Shown: piece by piece, positions 37,137 through 45,630 of the stretch
Layout of the letters: every line of letters starts with the position of its first letter
Position numbering within the stretch: the stretch's first letter is position 1
Assembly: GCA_905234765.1 (NCBI GenBank)
Contig: CAJOIF010000025.1
Span: 1 to 61,078, forward strand
DNA: 61,078 nt
Origin: an uncultured Bacteroidales bacterium
GTDB taxonomy: Bacteria > Bacteroidota > Bacteroidia > Bacteroidales > F082
Reading direction: 5' to 3'
Notes under the pieces: generated by a model
Database searches by the model: none
What the model saw: only the letters and a program-made list of their open reading frames with translations
Told to the model about the DNA's origin: nothing
Made by a program: the position numbers and the translations under genes

Positions 37137-40100
37137 CAGATTCGGTCTTTTTCAATATACGTAAACACGGTCTTCCCTATGCGGAACGAAGTGCCGTGCG
37201 ACAGTTTGCTGACTGCGTTGGAACTCATGTTCTTGAGGTAAGGCATGTCGTTTTCCATATAGACTTCGGCTTGAATGCCATCAAGTCCCTCAGTATCATC
37301 CCAATCCATGTCGATATAGCAGCGGTCTGAGCGGCCGATGGTGACCACGCGGTAGCCACCGGTGCGGTTCATCCATTTGTATATGGCCACGTCGCGGCTC
37401 TTCAAGTTGCCATCGATATGGAGGAAGTAACGTTTGGAGACGTGTTCGTGTTGGGCGATGCTGGCATAGAAGCCTCCGGCGAAGACCATGACTCCGATGA
37501 GGCAGAGCATGTTGGCCAGCAGACCGAGATAATGGAATTCAAAGTTGCTTCCGTCGAAGCTGAACAGGTATAGGACGGCAAAGCCGAGCATGGCGAACAG
37601 GAAGCCACACAGCACGCCTCGTTTCATGGGCACCGACGAGCGGTATGAGACGACGAACCCCACCCCCGCTCCGGTCAGCAGCCACGGGATAATGTCAACC
37701 AGGAAGTTGTTGTAATCCTTGCCAGTACCCAGCGCCACCACGCTGCCGATGAGGAAGGCCACAAAGCCAACAAGCAGGCCACAGAACGCACGTAGTACGA
37801 TGATGCCGACACGTTTGGCGGTTTTTTTGCGGCGTTCCACAAGCCACGAGGCGCCTAGGGTGACGATGAATCCGACGATGACCCCGAAGAACAGGCTGTC
37901 GTGGATCTTTTCCACGAAGGCGTTGCCCGAGGCATCCAGTCCGACTTTGTCGGAGAGCATCACCATGTCGCTGATGAAGTCATAGAACAAAGTGTTATGG
38001 GTGGTGAGTCGGAACAAAAGCCAGCTGACGAGACCGACAAAGCAGCCTGCGATAAGCCATTTCAGGAAATGCGGAGCGTTGCGGGGGTCCCAACGACGGT
38101 CTTCGTTGTAGAAATAGTTGCCGTTGTCGCATTCCTTGCCGAACTCGGGGCACTGGTGTCCGTTTTCCTTCCAGCACTCGTAATGCATGGTATGCTCACA
38201 ACGGGTCACAATTTCGTCGCCTGGCTGGAAGGCATCCTTGCAATAATAGCACTTCTGACCCACGTAGTCGCTGGCTTTGGTAGGCAGAAGGTTGGCGCGG
38301 TCGAAACGTTTGACATATTTCTTCTTGAAGATCTTATACCTGCATCTTGGATAGGTGATGCGGAAGACGATGAACAGCAGTCCAATCAGAATCAGTGCTA
38401 TTAGGGTACATTGTCCGATGATGGTGAGTTGCCGTTGGAAGCTGTCGTGCACATAAACAGGGTCGAGCAGCGAGCCTTTGGTGAAGGAGCGCGAGCCGAA
38501 GGCATCCAATCCCTCTTGTTGCACATAGGCATAAAGCGTGAGTTTCTGCCCATCGTACAGCTTTTGTGAAAGGTTGGTGATGACCATGCGGTAGTCCATG
38601 GCTTTCGGGTCGGGACGCATGATCTGGTCTTCCTTCAGGGTCTCAAAATCGTATTCCGGGTAGAAGCAGTCGCCATTCTTTGACACGTACTGCACCTCGC
38701 TATGGAAGTCGTCTCTCTGGAATCCGTCGCCGAAATAAATGAAGTTCACTTGGGCGTTTCCACGCAAGTCCTGTTCAGAAATCAAGGTCATCTTGATGCG
38801 GAAGAAGTCTTCTCCGCCGATATAGGTGCCGTCGGCGTTTTTGTAAACCCCGTTGGTCATCACAATGATTTCCTTTTTGGCGTCGTTTTTCAGACCGGCG
38901 TTGTATTCGACCTCGGGATAGAAGTCGTGTGTGTCGTGTTGGGAAGACTCCTCCAATACAGACGCCAATGCCTTATAGATGAATTTCTCCTGGGTCGATG
39001 GTAAGTTAAAGCAGGTGTCGAGCCATTGGGTCAGTTGATAATAGTCTTTGATTTCGGCTGTCGGTGTGCGCGAGCCGTCCATGGCGGTGATATAGAAATG
39101 CGCTTTCGGGAAACCCTGATAGATCTCGGTGATGGCTTGGCGTTGGGCTTGCATCTGTTCGGTGGTGGCAGAGCGGTCGGCCAGCACGATAAGCGAGTAG
39201 TTGCCTGCGCTGTAGTCGGGATCGTAGTCGCGGATATCCAGCACGTCGACGAGGGTGGTACCTGAATTGTGGCCGTTGTATCCGGTTTCGGAGATGCTGA
39301 CCGACTCTTTGTTGATGGTACCGAGGTTGAGTTTCTTGCCATTGTCGACGACCTTGAAGTCGACGAACACCGTGTCGAGTCCGGGCCGGTAACGAGGATA
39401 GTCGAGCACAATCTCCTGGGCGTGCACCATGGGGGCCAGACACAAAAGCAACAGCAAACCGAGCACGGGGGTGTCATTGTTGCCCATGAGTTTGCTCATC
39501 TGTTGCTGTGCCTCTTTTGACATTTTCTTGGCTTTTACCTTGCTGCGCAGCATGTTGATGACGAGAAGTAGGGCGAAGCCCACCATGAAGATGCGGAAGA
39601 GCGACTCATAGAGTTTGTCCATGGAGCGGCATTCCAGTTCCTCGATATCCTCGTTGTATTGCTCGATGGTCCCCCAAAGCTGTTGCAGGGTCGGGTCTTC
39701 CATCAGGCTCTTCTGCGCTTCGCTTTCGGAAGAGGCTTTCAGGTAGGCTCTTGTGGCTTTTTTCTTGACGATGGCCAGCGAGTCGGGCTGTTTGTTTTCG
39801 ACGAACCCCTCCCCTTGTTCTTTCAGTTGTCCGAGTTGCACGATGGTCTGCTGGAAGCGGTCCATCAGATTGTCGTAGTCGTGTTGTCGTTCGTGGTCGT
39901 CCTGGAGGCTCTCGACACGTTTCTGAATGGTGTAGTAGGTATGGTTGCAGAGATCGTAGGTATCGTAGAGGGGGCTGTCTTTGGCGACAATGGCGGCGAA
40001 CGATTTTAGACGGTTGCCGGCTTCCTGGAACTCATAGTCGTAGTTGGCGATATCGTCGTAGGTCTGGATACTGTTGTTGAGATTGTTGAGGTCGCTCAGC

Positions 40101-40198
40101 AGGGTATTGAGGTTGGTTTCCAGGGTGTTGTCTTCCTCTTCCTGAGGGAAAGCCAGGAATGGGAGGAACAGCAATATCAATAGAATGATTCTTTTCAT
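37136..40198 (-). CDS. Membrane protein: coiled coil, vWA-like, RING-H2 finger, six TM segments, FHA (candidate E3, copy 1)
   Basis: A 1020-residue protein. Order: signal peptide MKRIILLILLFLPFLAFPQ; periplasmic coiled coil (about 20-190); TM (about 197-215); basic loop; a second signal-like hydrophobic stretch (about 245-260, ending MVHAQ); a vWA-like domain with the MIDAS-type LIVLADRSATT; TM; RING-H2 finger C650, C653, C667, H669, H672, C675, C683, C690; six TM segments; C-terminal FHA-like domain with VVTIGRSDRCYIDM. RING and FHA are both predicted cytosolic. It equals the separate 258-residue and 792-residue proteins of module 2 fused in one chain. RING fingers recruit E2 enzymes, and an E2 gene is in the same operon. 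The last RING ligands deviate (C-x6-C) and the FHA lacks the usual histidine, so activity is not assured. Confidence 0.75.
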   Translation of the reverse strand: MKRIILLILLFLPFLAFPQEEEDNTLETNLNTLLSDLNNLNNSIQTYDDIANYDYEFQEAGNRLKSFAAIVAKDSPLYDTYDLCNHTYYTIQKRVESLQDDHERQHDYDNLMDRFQQTIVQLGQLKEQGEGFVENKQPDSLAIVKKKATRAYLKASSESEAQKSLMEDPTLQQLWGTIEQYNEDIEELECRSMDKLYESLFRIFMVGFALLLVINMLRSKVKAKKMSKEAQQQMSKLMGNNDTPVLGLLLLLCLAPMVHAQEIVLDYPRYRPGLDTVFVDFKVVDNGKKLNLGTINKESVSISETGYNGHNSGTTLVDVLDIRDYDPDYSAGNYSLIVLADRSATTEQMQAQRQAITEIYQGFPKAHFYITAMDGSRTPTAEIKDYYQLTQWLDTCFNLPSTQEKFIYKALASVLEESSQHDTHDFYPEVEYNAGLKNDAKKEIIVMTNGVYKNADGTYIGGEDFFRIKMTLISEQDLRGNAQVNFIYFGDGFQRDDFHSEVQYVSKNGDCFYPEYDFETLKEDQIMRPDPKAMDYRMVITNLSQKLYDGQKLTLYAYVQQEGLDAFGSRSFTKGSLLDPVYVHDSFQRQLTIIGQCTLIALILIGLLFIVFRITYPRCRYKIFKKKYVKRFDRANLLPTKASDYVGQKCYYCKDAFQPGDEIVTRCEHTMHYECWKENGHQCPEFGKECDNGNYFYNEDRRWDPRNAPHFLKWLIAGCFVGLVSWLLFRLTTHNTLFYDFISDMVMLSDKVGLDASGNAFVEKIHDSLFFGVIVGFIVTLGASWLVERRKKTAKRVGIIVLRAFCGLLVGFVAFLIGSVVALGTGKDYNNFLVDIIPWLLTGAGVGFVVSYRSSVPMKRGVLCGFLFAMLGFAVLYLFSFDGSNFEFHYLGLLANMLCLIGVMVFAGGFYASIAQHEHVSKRYFLHIDGNLKSRDVAIYKWMNRTGGYRVVTIGRSDRCYIDMDWDDTEGLDGIQAEVYMENDMPYLKNMSSNAVSKLSHGTSFRIGKTVFTYIEKDRI

Positions 40199-40210
40199 TT
40201 TAATCTTGTT

Positions 40211-40525
40211 TTATCCGGCGATGGGGTCAGGAACGACGTCGAGGGTATCGCCATTTTGGATGGCGTAGTCCGACATACGCATGTGGGTCTTGCCGATGCG
40301 GGGTTGCAGGATAATGCATTGTCCGGTGGTTTCGTCCATCTTACCGAAGTAGTATTCTGTCGGGGTGAAGTCGATCATCTCGGGCAGGTTGAAGAAGCGT
40401 TTGCCTTCTTTGTCGGCGGCGTTTTTAAGGCTATTCATCAGTTGTTCCATCTCGTAGTTGGGATCGGAGATCTTGAACTTGATGGATTTGTTACGATAGC
40501 GGATATGAACATAAAAGTCTTCCAT
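40211..40525 (-). CDS. Ubiquitin-like protein 1, ends in -DPIAG
   Basis: A 104-residue protein starting MEDFYVHIRYRNKSIKFKIS at ATG 40523-40525; a longer frame upstream only overlaps the PAAR gene. The beta-hairpin start, a helix (EMEQLMNSLKNAADKEG), ILQPRIGKTHMRMSDY and the end NGDTLDVVPDPIAG follow the beta-grasp ubiquitin order. It is about half identical to ubiquitin-like protein 2 at 58734 and shares the exact C-terminus DPIAG. A terminal Gly is the residue an E1 adenylates, so this copy would need no processing. Located between the candidate E3 and the PAAR-VgrG tip genes. Confidence 0.75.
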   Translation of the reverse strand: MEDFYVHIRYRNKSIKFKISDPNYEMEQLMNSLKNAADKEGKRFFNLPEMIDFTPTEYYFGKMDETTGQCIILQPRIGKTHMRMSDYAIQNGDTLDVVPDPIAG

Positions 40526-40545
40526 ATTTATATTTAATTTTACTA

Positions 40546-40929
40546 TTATATGTGTCCTGCGTTGGCGAAATCGATAACGCCACCCCACATGCACATCAGT
40601 TTGCTGGTGTTGGTGAGTGTTGGGAATCCTTGGGTGAGCACTTGCGGGTTGCCGGGAGTCCAGGGTGCCGTGGTGCAAGGAACGCATGGCATGGGGGTAA
40701 GCACGCCATAAGCCGCCGAGGTGGCTGAGGCTACGGTGGGGTTGGCCAGTGAGCGGCACATCCCAAAGGTTGGAATATTGGCCATAGGTTTGTTGTCCAT
40801 GATATTGGCCACAAATCTGCCTTGAATCATGGAGTTGCGTGGTGGTAGCACCACAAGGGGCGCTGGGGTCATCCCCATGCTGCACTTCATTGAAGCGCCC
40901 ATACATACTGTTTTTGCGTCACCTGCCAT
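40546..40929 (-). CDS. PAAR-like tip protein (DUF4280)
   Basis: A 127-residue protein. MAGDAKTVCMGASMKCSMGM, the PRNSMIQGRFVANIMDNKPM region, FGMCRSLANP and the Cys-Pro-rich PMPCVPCTTAPW are DUF4280 features, a PAAR-like family that caps the VgrG spike. The many cysteines probably bind a metal at the tip. It is next to vgrG and ends 20 nt before ubiquitin-like gene 1. Confidence 0.85.
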   Translation of the reverse strand: MAGDAKTVCMGASMKCSMGMTPAPLVVLPPRNSMIQGRFVANIMDNKPMANIPTFGMCRSLANPTVASATSAAYGVLTPMPCVPCTTAPWTPGNPQVLTQGFPTLTNTSKLMCMWGGVIDFANAGHI

Positions 40930-40956
40930 CTTAAATTTGAATTTATTAATAGAGAG

Positions 40957-43227
40957 TTATAAATCAATCCACTTGCCACTTCTCGTTCCTTGCGTCGTAG
41001 CCTTGATATTAAAGGAAGTGCCTGTAATGTCGGTGTTCTCTCCTTGAATTTTCATTGTCGGTCCAAGAAGATCGACCTTTTCAGCAGAATGGATGGAAGC
41101 ATTCTTCCCAACTGTCAATTTGAAATCATTTGCTGCATTGGTATCAATGGATTTTGCTTTAATTTCTGCACTATCACTAATTACAGAACTGAATGTTTTA
41201 GTCTGAATTTCGGTTTTCTGGTCGGTTTGCGACAAGAGATTTTTGGTAGATAATTCAGTGCTGTCAGAGGCATCTACAATGAATTTTGAAGCTTGTAAAT
41301 AGTTTTCTTTCTTTACGTGTACATTCCGGCTTTCGTTAGCGATAACTCTTGATGTTTTACTTTCAAAATACTGCTCTTGTTTCACTTTTACGATATCGTT
41401 TCCTTCGATATAGGCTGTTCTGTCGCCAGTGGTGTGGAATCGAATGTTGGCTGCATTCATAACAATATCGCCCGCGCCTGCATCGAGCATAATGTCGCCT
41501 CCGTTGCTACGCACCATGATTCTCAATTCACCAACTTCATATTTATCAAAACCTTGTTCTTTTTCGACTGATGCGCTGGTGATGCTATAAGATGTGTCTT
41601 TGTTCTGGCCTTTTTTGATTGGGTCGGTGGAAAGGACAATCTCGTAATTGGGGTCGTTGGGCTTGTTTTTGTTGTAGATTCTGATAAAGCCGAAGTTTTG
41701 GTCTCCGTTCACATCATGAAACTCGATGGTGTGTCCTTTCTTGGTGCGGAAGGCTTTCACTTCGTTGCCCTCGTTGACTTTGGTGCCGTTGTTATCCGCT
41801 TCACACCAGGTTTTCTCCGGCATCTGCTTTCTGTCGGCTTCGCCCGAGTTGTGGTACAAGGTGCCAATGACGAAGGGTTTCTCCATGTTGTCATGTTCGA
41901 AGCCCACCATTACCTCCTCTCCTATCTCGGGCAGGATATAGCATCCTTTTTCGTTGCCGCCGTATGGTTGAGCGATACGGATCCAGGGATAGTCGTCCAT
42001 TTGGGCTTGGGTAGGGCTCATTTGCCATACGAACTTCACACGCACTCTTCCCAATTGGTCAGGATCGACATTGTTGATGACCACGGCGCGTTGGGCACTC
42101 GACTTGGGATAGGCGTTGAAGTCGAGATATGGAGGGAAGATGTCTCCGGCTGTCATTTCTTCACTGGGCAGCACCATGGCAGTAACCTCGTTTTGGGGCG
42201 ATCCGTCACAGTCCCAAGTGAGATTAACAGAGGTCACCACCATCGAATTGTTGCTGTTGATAGTTACCCTGTCGCCTATGTCAATGTTAAAAAGATAGCT
42301 GACGAATTTGCATGTCACTAGATTGCTCAGGTTGGAAGCCATGGCAAATCGGCTATAAAAACCCTCACTTGGATTATCGGATAAACTATTGGGATCGTCG
42401 ATGCGGAATTTGTAATCCTTATCAAGTTTTTCTGAATGGTCAGCAGCCATTTTAACCAGTTTTTCAGGCGAAAAAATGTCGTAGCCCTCCCCTTCTGAAT
42501 CGAGTACTACGTCACCTACATAGTTATGGCTTACAAACCTGTAGTTGGGATCGCCTGTTTGGAACTCGTAACTGGCGGAGTAGTTCGATGCACTTGCGTC
42601 CTTGGACGCGCCCGGCAGTTGACCAAAAACAAATTGATTTTCATTATGAAACATGAATGCTCCGAAACGCTTTGCCAGCCTAACCAGAAAATCATAGTCG
42701 CTTTCGTTGTATTGGACGATAAACGGGAATTTATCGTCTTTGAGGAGTATGTTAATATTCACACTTTTGGTTACAGTGTCAGGCACCACTTCATTGAGGA
42801 TTTGCCCAAGCGTCTTATTGGTGAAGCATCGGCATCGGGGCGTTCCCTGCATGTCGGCATCAGGGCTGTAGGCGACGCAGGTCACAGTCTTTCCTTTCAC
42901 CGACACTTTGGCTATTTTGCCTTTAAAGGTGACTGATGTGTTGGTTCCCGAAATCTTAGAGGTGGCCTTGCATTCAACTTTCTTGCCCAGTAAACCATTG
43001 ACAATGTCGTATGATTTTGTACTATCACTCTTTTCAAGCCGATCACGACGCAAAGAAAAGGTGAATTCGTTGGGTTTCAGCAATTCCTTGGTCAAGGAAC
43101 AGTCAATCACCGAATAGGAGCGTAAGAGATCGGCATCCGCTTTTGAAGGAACTGGGGCCTTATCGCTTTTCTTGAGGATAAGATTGACAGTATCTATTTT
43201 GAAATTTTCAATCTCACACAATGCCAT
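40957..43227 (-). CDS. vgrG: T6SS spike protein VgrG
   Basis: A 756-residue protein. The gp27-like part holds FIVQYNESDYDFLVRLAKRFGAFMFHNENQF, the standard VgrG motif (cited here by position, about 168-198), and the gp5-OB part holds GRVRVKFVWQMSPTQAQMDDYPWIRIAQ (about 396-423). The C-terminal third is a repetitive beta-helix-like needle (IVMNAANIRFHT, GKNASIHSAEKVDLLGP), a T6SS-iii trait. It is longer than usual by about 150 residues, with no obvious effector domain fused at the end. Pairs with the PAAR-like gene downstream. Confidence 0.88.
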   Translation of the reverse strand: MALCEIENFKIDTVNLILKKSDKAPVPSKADADLLRSYSVIDCSLTKELLKPNEFTFSLRRDRLEKSDSTKSYDIVNGLLGKKVECKATSKISGTNTSVTFKGKIAKVSVKGKTVTCVAYSPDADMQGTPRCRCFTNKTLGQILNEVVPDTVTKSVNINILLKDDKFPFIVQYNESDYDFLVRLAKRFGAFMFHNENQFVFGQLPGASKDASASNYSASYEFQTGDPNYRFVSHNYVGDVVLDSEGEGYDIFSPEKLVKMAADHSEKLDKDYKFRIDDPNSLSDNPSEGFYSRFAMASNLSNLVTCKFVSYLFNIDIGDRVTINSNNSMVVTSVNLTWDCDGSPQNEVTAMVLPSEEMTAGDIFPPYLDFNAYPKSSAQRAVVINNVDPDQLGRVRVKFVWQMSPTQAQMDDYPWIRIAQPYGGNEKGCYILPEIGEEVMVGFEHDNMEKPFVIGTLYHNSGEADRKQMPEKTWCEADNNGTKVNEGNEVKAFRTKKGHTIEFHDVNGDQNFGFIRIYNKNKPNDPNYEIVLSTDPIKKGQNKDTSYSITSASVEKEQGFDKYEVGELRIMVRSNGGDIMLDAGAGDIVMNAANIRFHTTGDRTAYIEGNDIVKVKQEQYFESKTSRVIANESRNVHVKKENYLQASKFIVDASDSTELSTKNLLSQTDQKTEIQTKTFSSVISDSAEIKAKSIDTNAANDFKLTVGKNASIHSAEKVDLLGPTMKIQGENTDITGTSFNIKATTQGTRSGKWIDL

Positions 43228-43245
43228 GATATCGACCTCCTATAA

Positions 43246-44448
43246 TTAGAATAATGTGAATTCTGTCTCGCCGTTCGCAAAAGCGATGCCTGCAACTTCC
43301 CAACCTCCGACTGTCACTTTCTTTGGTTTGATGCCAATCTCGAGGGTCCAGGGGTAATGGCTGTCGAGTGTGCCTTTTGAATCGGGGTTGTTGTCGAAAT
43401 GCTCCTTCAGGCTGATGCAGTAAGCATTCTCGAATTTGATGGTTCTGGCACATTCAGCGACTCGTCGGTTCACTTCCTTGGTGACTTGTTTCGAAGTGGT
43501 AACCGTCCGTTTTTTCAGTTCGTCGGCTTTTTTGTATGCTGGAGCTAACGACTTGTTCTTCAATTCCTTATCACGATGATTTTCTTCGATGGGTTTCTGA
43601 ATATCTTCCTTCCTTTTCTTCTCTTTGTCAACCATATCCTGGATATTTACAATATCCTTATGCAATGCCACATACTTTTGATAGATCTCCAGGGTATCGG
43701 TCTCGGTTTTACCTTCATCAGGTGGATTCAAACCATGATCTTTGATATACTGATCCAACTCTGTTTTGGTCATTTTTGATGTGTCGCTGGCATCAGGCCA
43801 GGAAATCTCTTTGTATTCCTTTTTGAATTCATCCAGATCTTCTTGGGTTTTCATTTTGCCTTTGGTAATGAGACCGTCGCTGGCTTTTTTCATTTTATCA
43901 TATCTGGCATCGGTCTCTTTTTTGATGCGGATTTTTTCCCTGATGACATCGTCGGTGTCGCTTGAATTGACGGTGAGGCCTTCGCTCTCGGCCAGTTTTA
44001 CCAAATCCTTATGGTCCATCTCATCATAGATGTCATCGTGGGTGCCATAGTCCGAGGCTTGATCCATGGCTTCGTCCATGGCTCCACCCATCATATCGTC
44101 GGGGAGGTCGAGGATTTCTGATTCTTCAATCAGCGGTGTATCTGAGCCTGTGGTGTCTTGGAGGTTTGAGGAAATTATTCCGGCGGAATCGTAAATCTTG
44201 ATGACGCCGTTCATCAACTTGTCATCGCTGTTGATCCAGTCATGGAACGGAGTGCCACTTTGCTTTGCAGCACGGATGGTAACCGTGATCGCCGATATAT
44301 TGGATCCGCCCGAAGGCCGTCCCGTCTTGTCGCATGAGCGTTCAACGGTGTAGTTAAGATTCAACACCGTATAAATGTTAACAATGTTTTCCTGAAAAGC
44401 AGCAAATGCACCACCATCGCTAATCTGTAAAGTTGCGCTAATCGACAT
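43246..44448 (-). CDS. Hcp/TssD tube protein with a ~240-residue charged insertion
   Basis: A 400-residue protein. Residues 1-90 (ERSCDKTGRPSGG, AAKQSGTPFHDWINSDDKLM, GVIKIYDSAG) and 334-400 (ARTIKFENAYCISLKEHFD, HYPWTLEIGIKPKKVTVGG) together make one Bacteroidota-type Hcp/TssD of about 150 residues. Between them sits a ~240-residue, highly charged, helical and coiled-coil-rich insertion (AMDQASDYGTHDDIYDEMDH, then EKKRKEDIQKPIEENHRDKE). Such an insert in a tube-forming barrel would point into the lumen or outward. It may be a specialised cap or effector-bearing Hcp rather than the bulk tube subunit; no other Hcp gene is in the window. Confidence 0.75.
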   Translation of the reverse strand: MSISATLQISDGGAFAAFQENIVNIYTVLNLNYTVERSCDKTGRPSGGSNISAITVTIRAAKQSGTPFHDWINSDDKLMNGVIKIYDSAGIISSNLQDTTGSDTPLIEESEILDLPDDMMGGAMDEAMDQASDYGTHDDIYDEMDHKDLVKLAESEGLTVNSSDTDDVIREKIRIKKETDARYDKMKKASDGLITKGKMKTQEDLDEFKKEYKEISWPDASDTSKMTKTELDQYIKDHGLNPPDEGKTETDTLEIYQKYVALHKDIVNIQDMVDKEKKRKEDIQKPIEENHRDKELKNKSLAPAYKKADELKKRTVTTSKQVTKEVNRRVAECARTIKFENAYCISLKEHFDNNPDSKGTLDSHYPWTLEIGIKPKKVTVGGWEVAGIAFANGETEFTLF

Positions 44449-44468
44449 AACTCTAGGTATTTATATTA

Positions 44469-45629
44469 TTAATTCTTTATTAATTTCTTCGCCATCTCAT
44501 AGTTCTTCAACGACCCGCTGTCAACCTTCTTGCGGCAGGCCGGGGTGAGTGCGTTGAGTTTGGCGTCGGTCTCCTTCACCAGTCCGTCGAAGGCGAGTTT
44601 CTTGGCTTGCTTCACCGCCGGATCGGTGGCCGAAATCCAGTCGTTGGCATAGCCGTTCATCTTCACCACCGCAGCCTTCAGGTCGTCGTTCACCTTCTTC
44701 ACGTTGCAGTCGTCAGCGGCAGGACCCGCCGGAGGCGTCCCGCCTCCCACACCGGCACCTCCACCAGCGCCGCCACCCGAAGCGCCACCACCACCATCCT
44801 GCGGAATCTCATAGTTGGTGATCCGGTCGAACAAAGCCCTCAAAGTGTCAAGTTGCGCGTCGACATCAAGGCATTTTGTGTTCTCAAAACGCTTTAAGTC
44901 AACTTGTGTAAGCTCACTGACTAATAATGACTTAACCTTATCAGCACATGGGCTCTGGGCTTGTTTCAAGGCGTTCTCCCCTTTCCCGAACATCTTGTTG
45001 TATTCCTTCAGCTGGGTGAGCATCTCGGCACGGGGAGCACAGTAGTCGATGGTAACGTCGAAGTCCACACTGACTTCCTTTCCTACAAAGGCCAACTCAT
45101 ACTTCCCTCCGTTGTTGACGAGCATCAGAGGGTTGGTAAGGGTGAGGGTGACGTTTTCGGTCTCGGGAGCGACTTGCAGGTTCAGTGTCAGGGTCGAGCG
45201 GTTGTCAAGCGGAAGCAGCTGTTTCTGGATATTGGCCTTCACCCCTTCCTTGGTCTGGATGCTCATGGGACTGACCAGCTGAGCTCCAGTGATCTGTACG
45301 ACGGGATTAGCGGCCTTCTCGCTGAGGCCCATGAACTTCATCTGTTCCTTGACAAACGATGAGAAGGATAGCTTCCCGTCGTTCTGTTTGAAATACTTGT
45401 CCAACTTGCCATAGACAGTGGCATCCTGAAGGAGCCACAGGGTGTTGCACTCGGAAGTGTCGTCGCCCGTGAAGACCAGCTTCAGCAGGCCTTTGGTCTG
45501 GTCGAACTCCGATTTCACCTGCAAGGTCACCGACGCCACCTTGTCGTTGGGGCCTTCGATGACGATTTCCTTCTGGGCCCAAGCCCAGAATGGAAGCAAA
45601 GCCAATATGCAAACGATTAATCTTTTCAT
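44469..45629 (-). CDS. Exported protein with Gly-rich linker, paralogue A
   Basis: Start taken at MKRLIVCILALLPFWAWAQ (45629), one base after the tssF2 stop; an in-frame ATG 18 nt upstream would overlap tssF2. The 386-residue precursor has a cleavable signal, a beta-rich domain (LTLNLQVAPETENVTLTLTN), a helical segment, a glycine-rich linker (DGGGGASGGGAGGGAGVGGG) and a helical tail ending SLKNYEMAKKLIKN. The protein at 56947 has the same layout and matching motifs (NVTNKAKNVTLTLRNPI; LLKNYEFVKKLGK), so they are paralogues, one per module. Family not recognised; periplasmic component of the machine by context. Confidence 0.65.
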   Translation of the reverse strand: MKRLIVCILALLPFWAWAQKEIVIEGPNDKVASVTLQVKSEFDQTKGLLKLVFTGDDTSECNTLWLLQDATVYGKLDKYFKQNDGKLSFSSFVKEQMKFMGLSEKAANPVVQITGAQLVSPMSIQTKEGVKANIQKQLLPLDNRSTLTLNLQVAPETENVTLTLTNPLMLVNNGGKYELAFVGKEVSVDFDVTIDYCAPRAEMLTQLKEYNKMFGKGENALKQAQSPCADKVKSLLVSELTQVDLKRFENTKCLDVDAQLDTLRALFDRITNYEIPQDGGGGASGGGAGGGAGVGGGTPPAGPAADDCNVKKVNDDLKAAVVKMNGYANDWISATDPAVKQAKKLAFDGLVKETDAKLNALTPACRKKVDSGSLKNYEMAKKLIKN

Positions 45630-45630
45630 A

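Noticed and set aside
44747..44810. Gly-rich codon repeat in exported paralogue A as a DNA repeat element
   Set aside because: It is in frame, lies at the same place as the linker of paralogue B and is best explained as a flexible protein linker.
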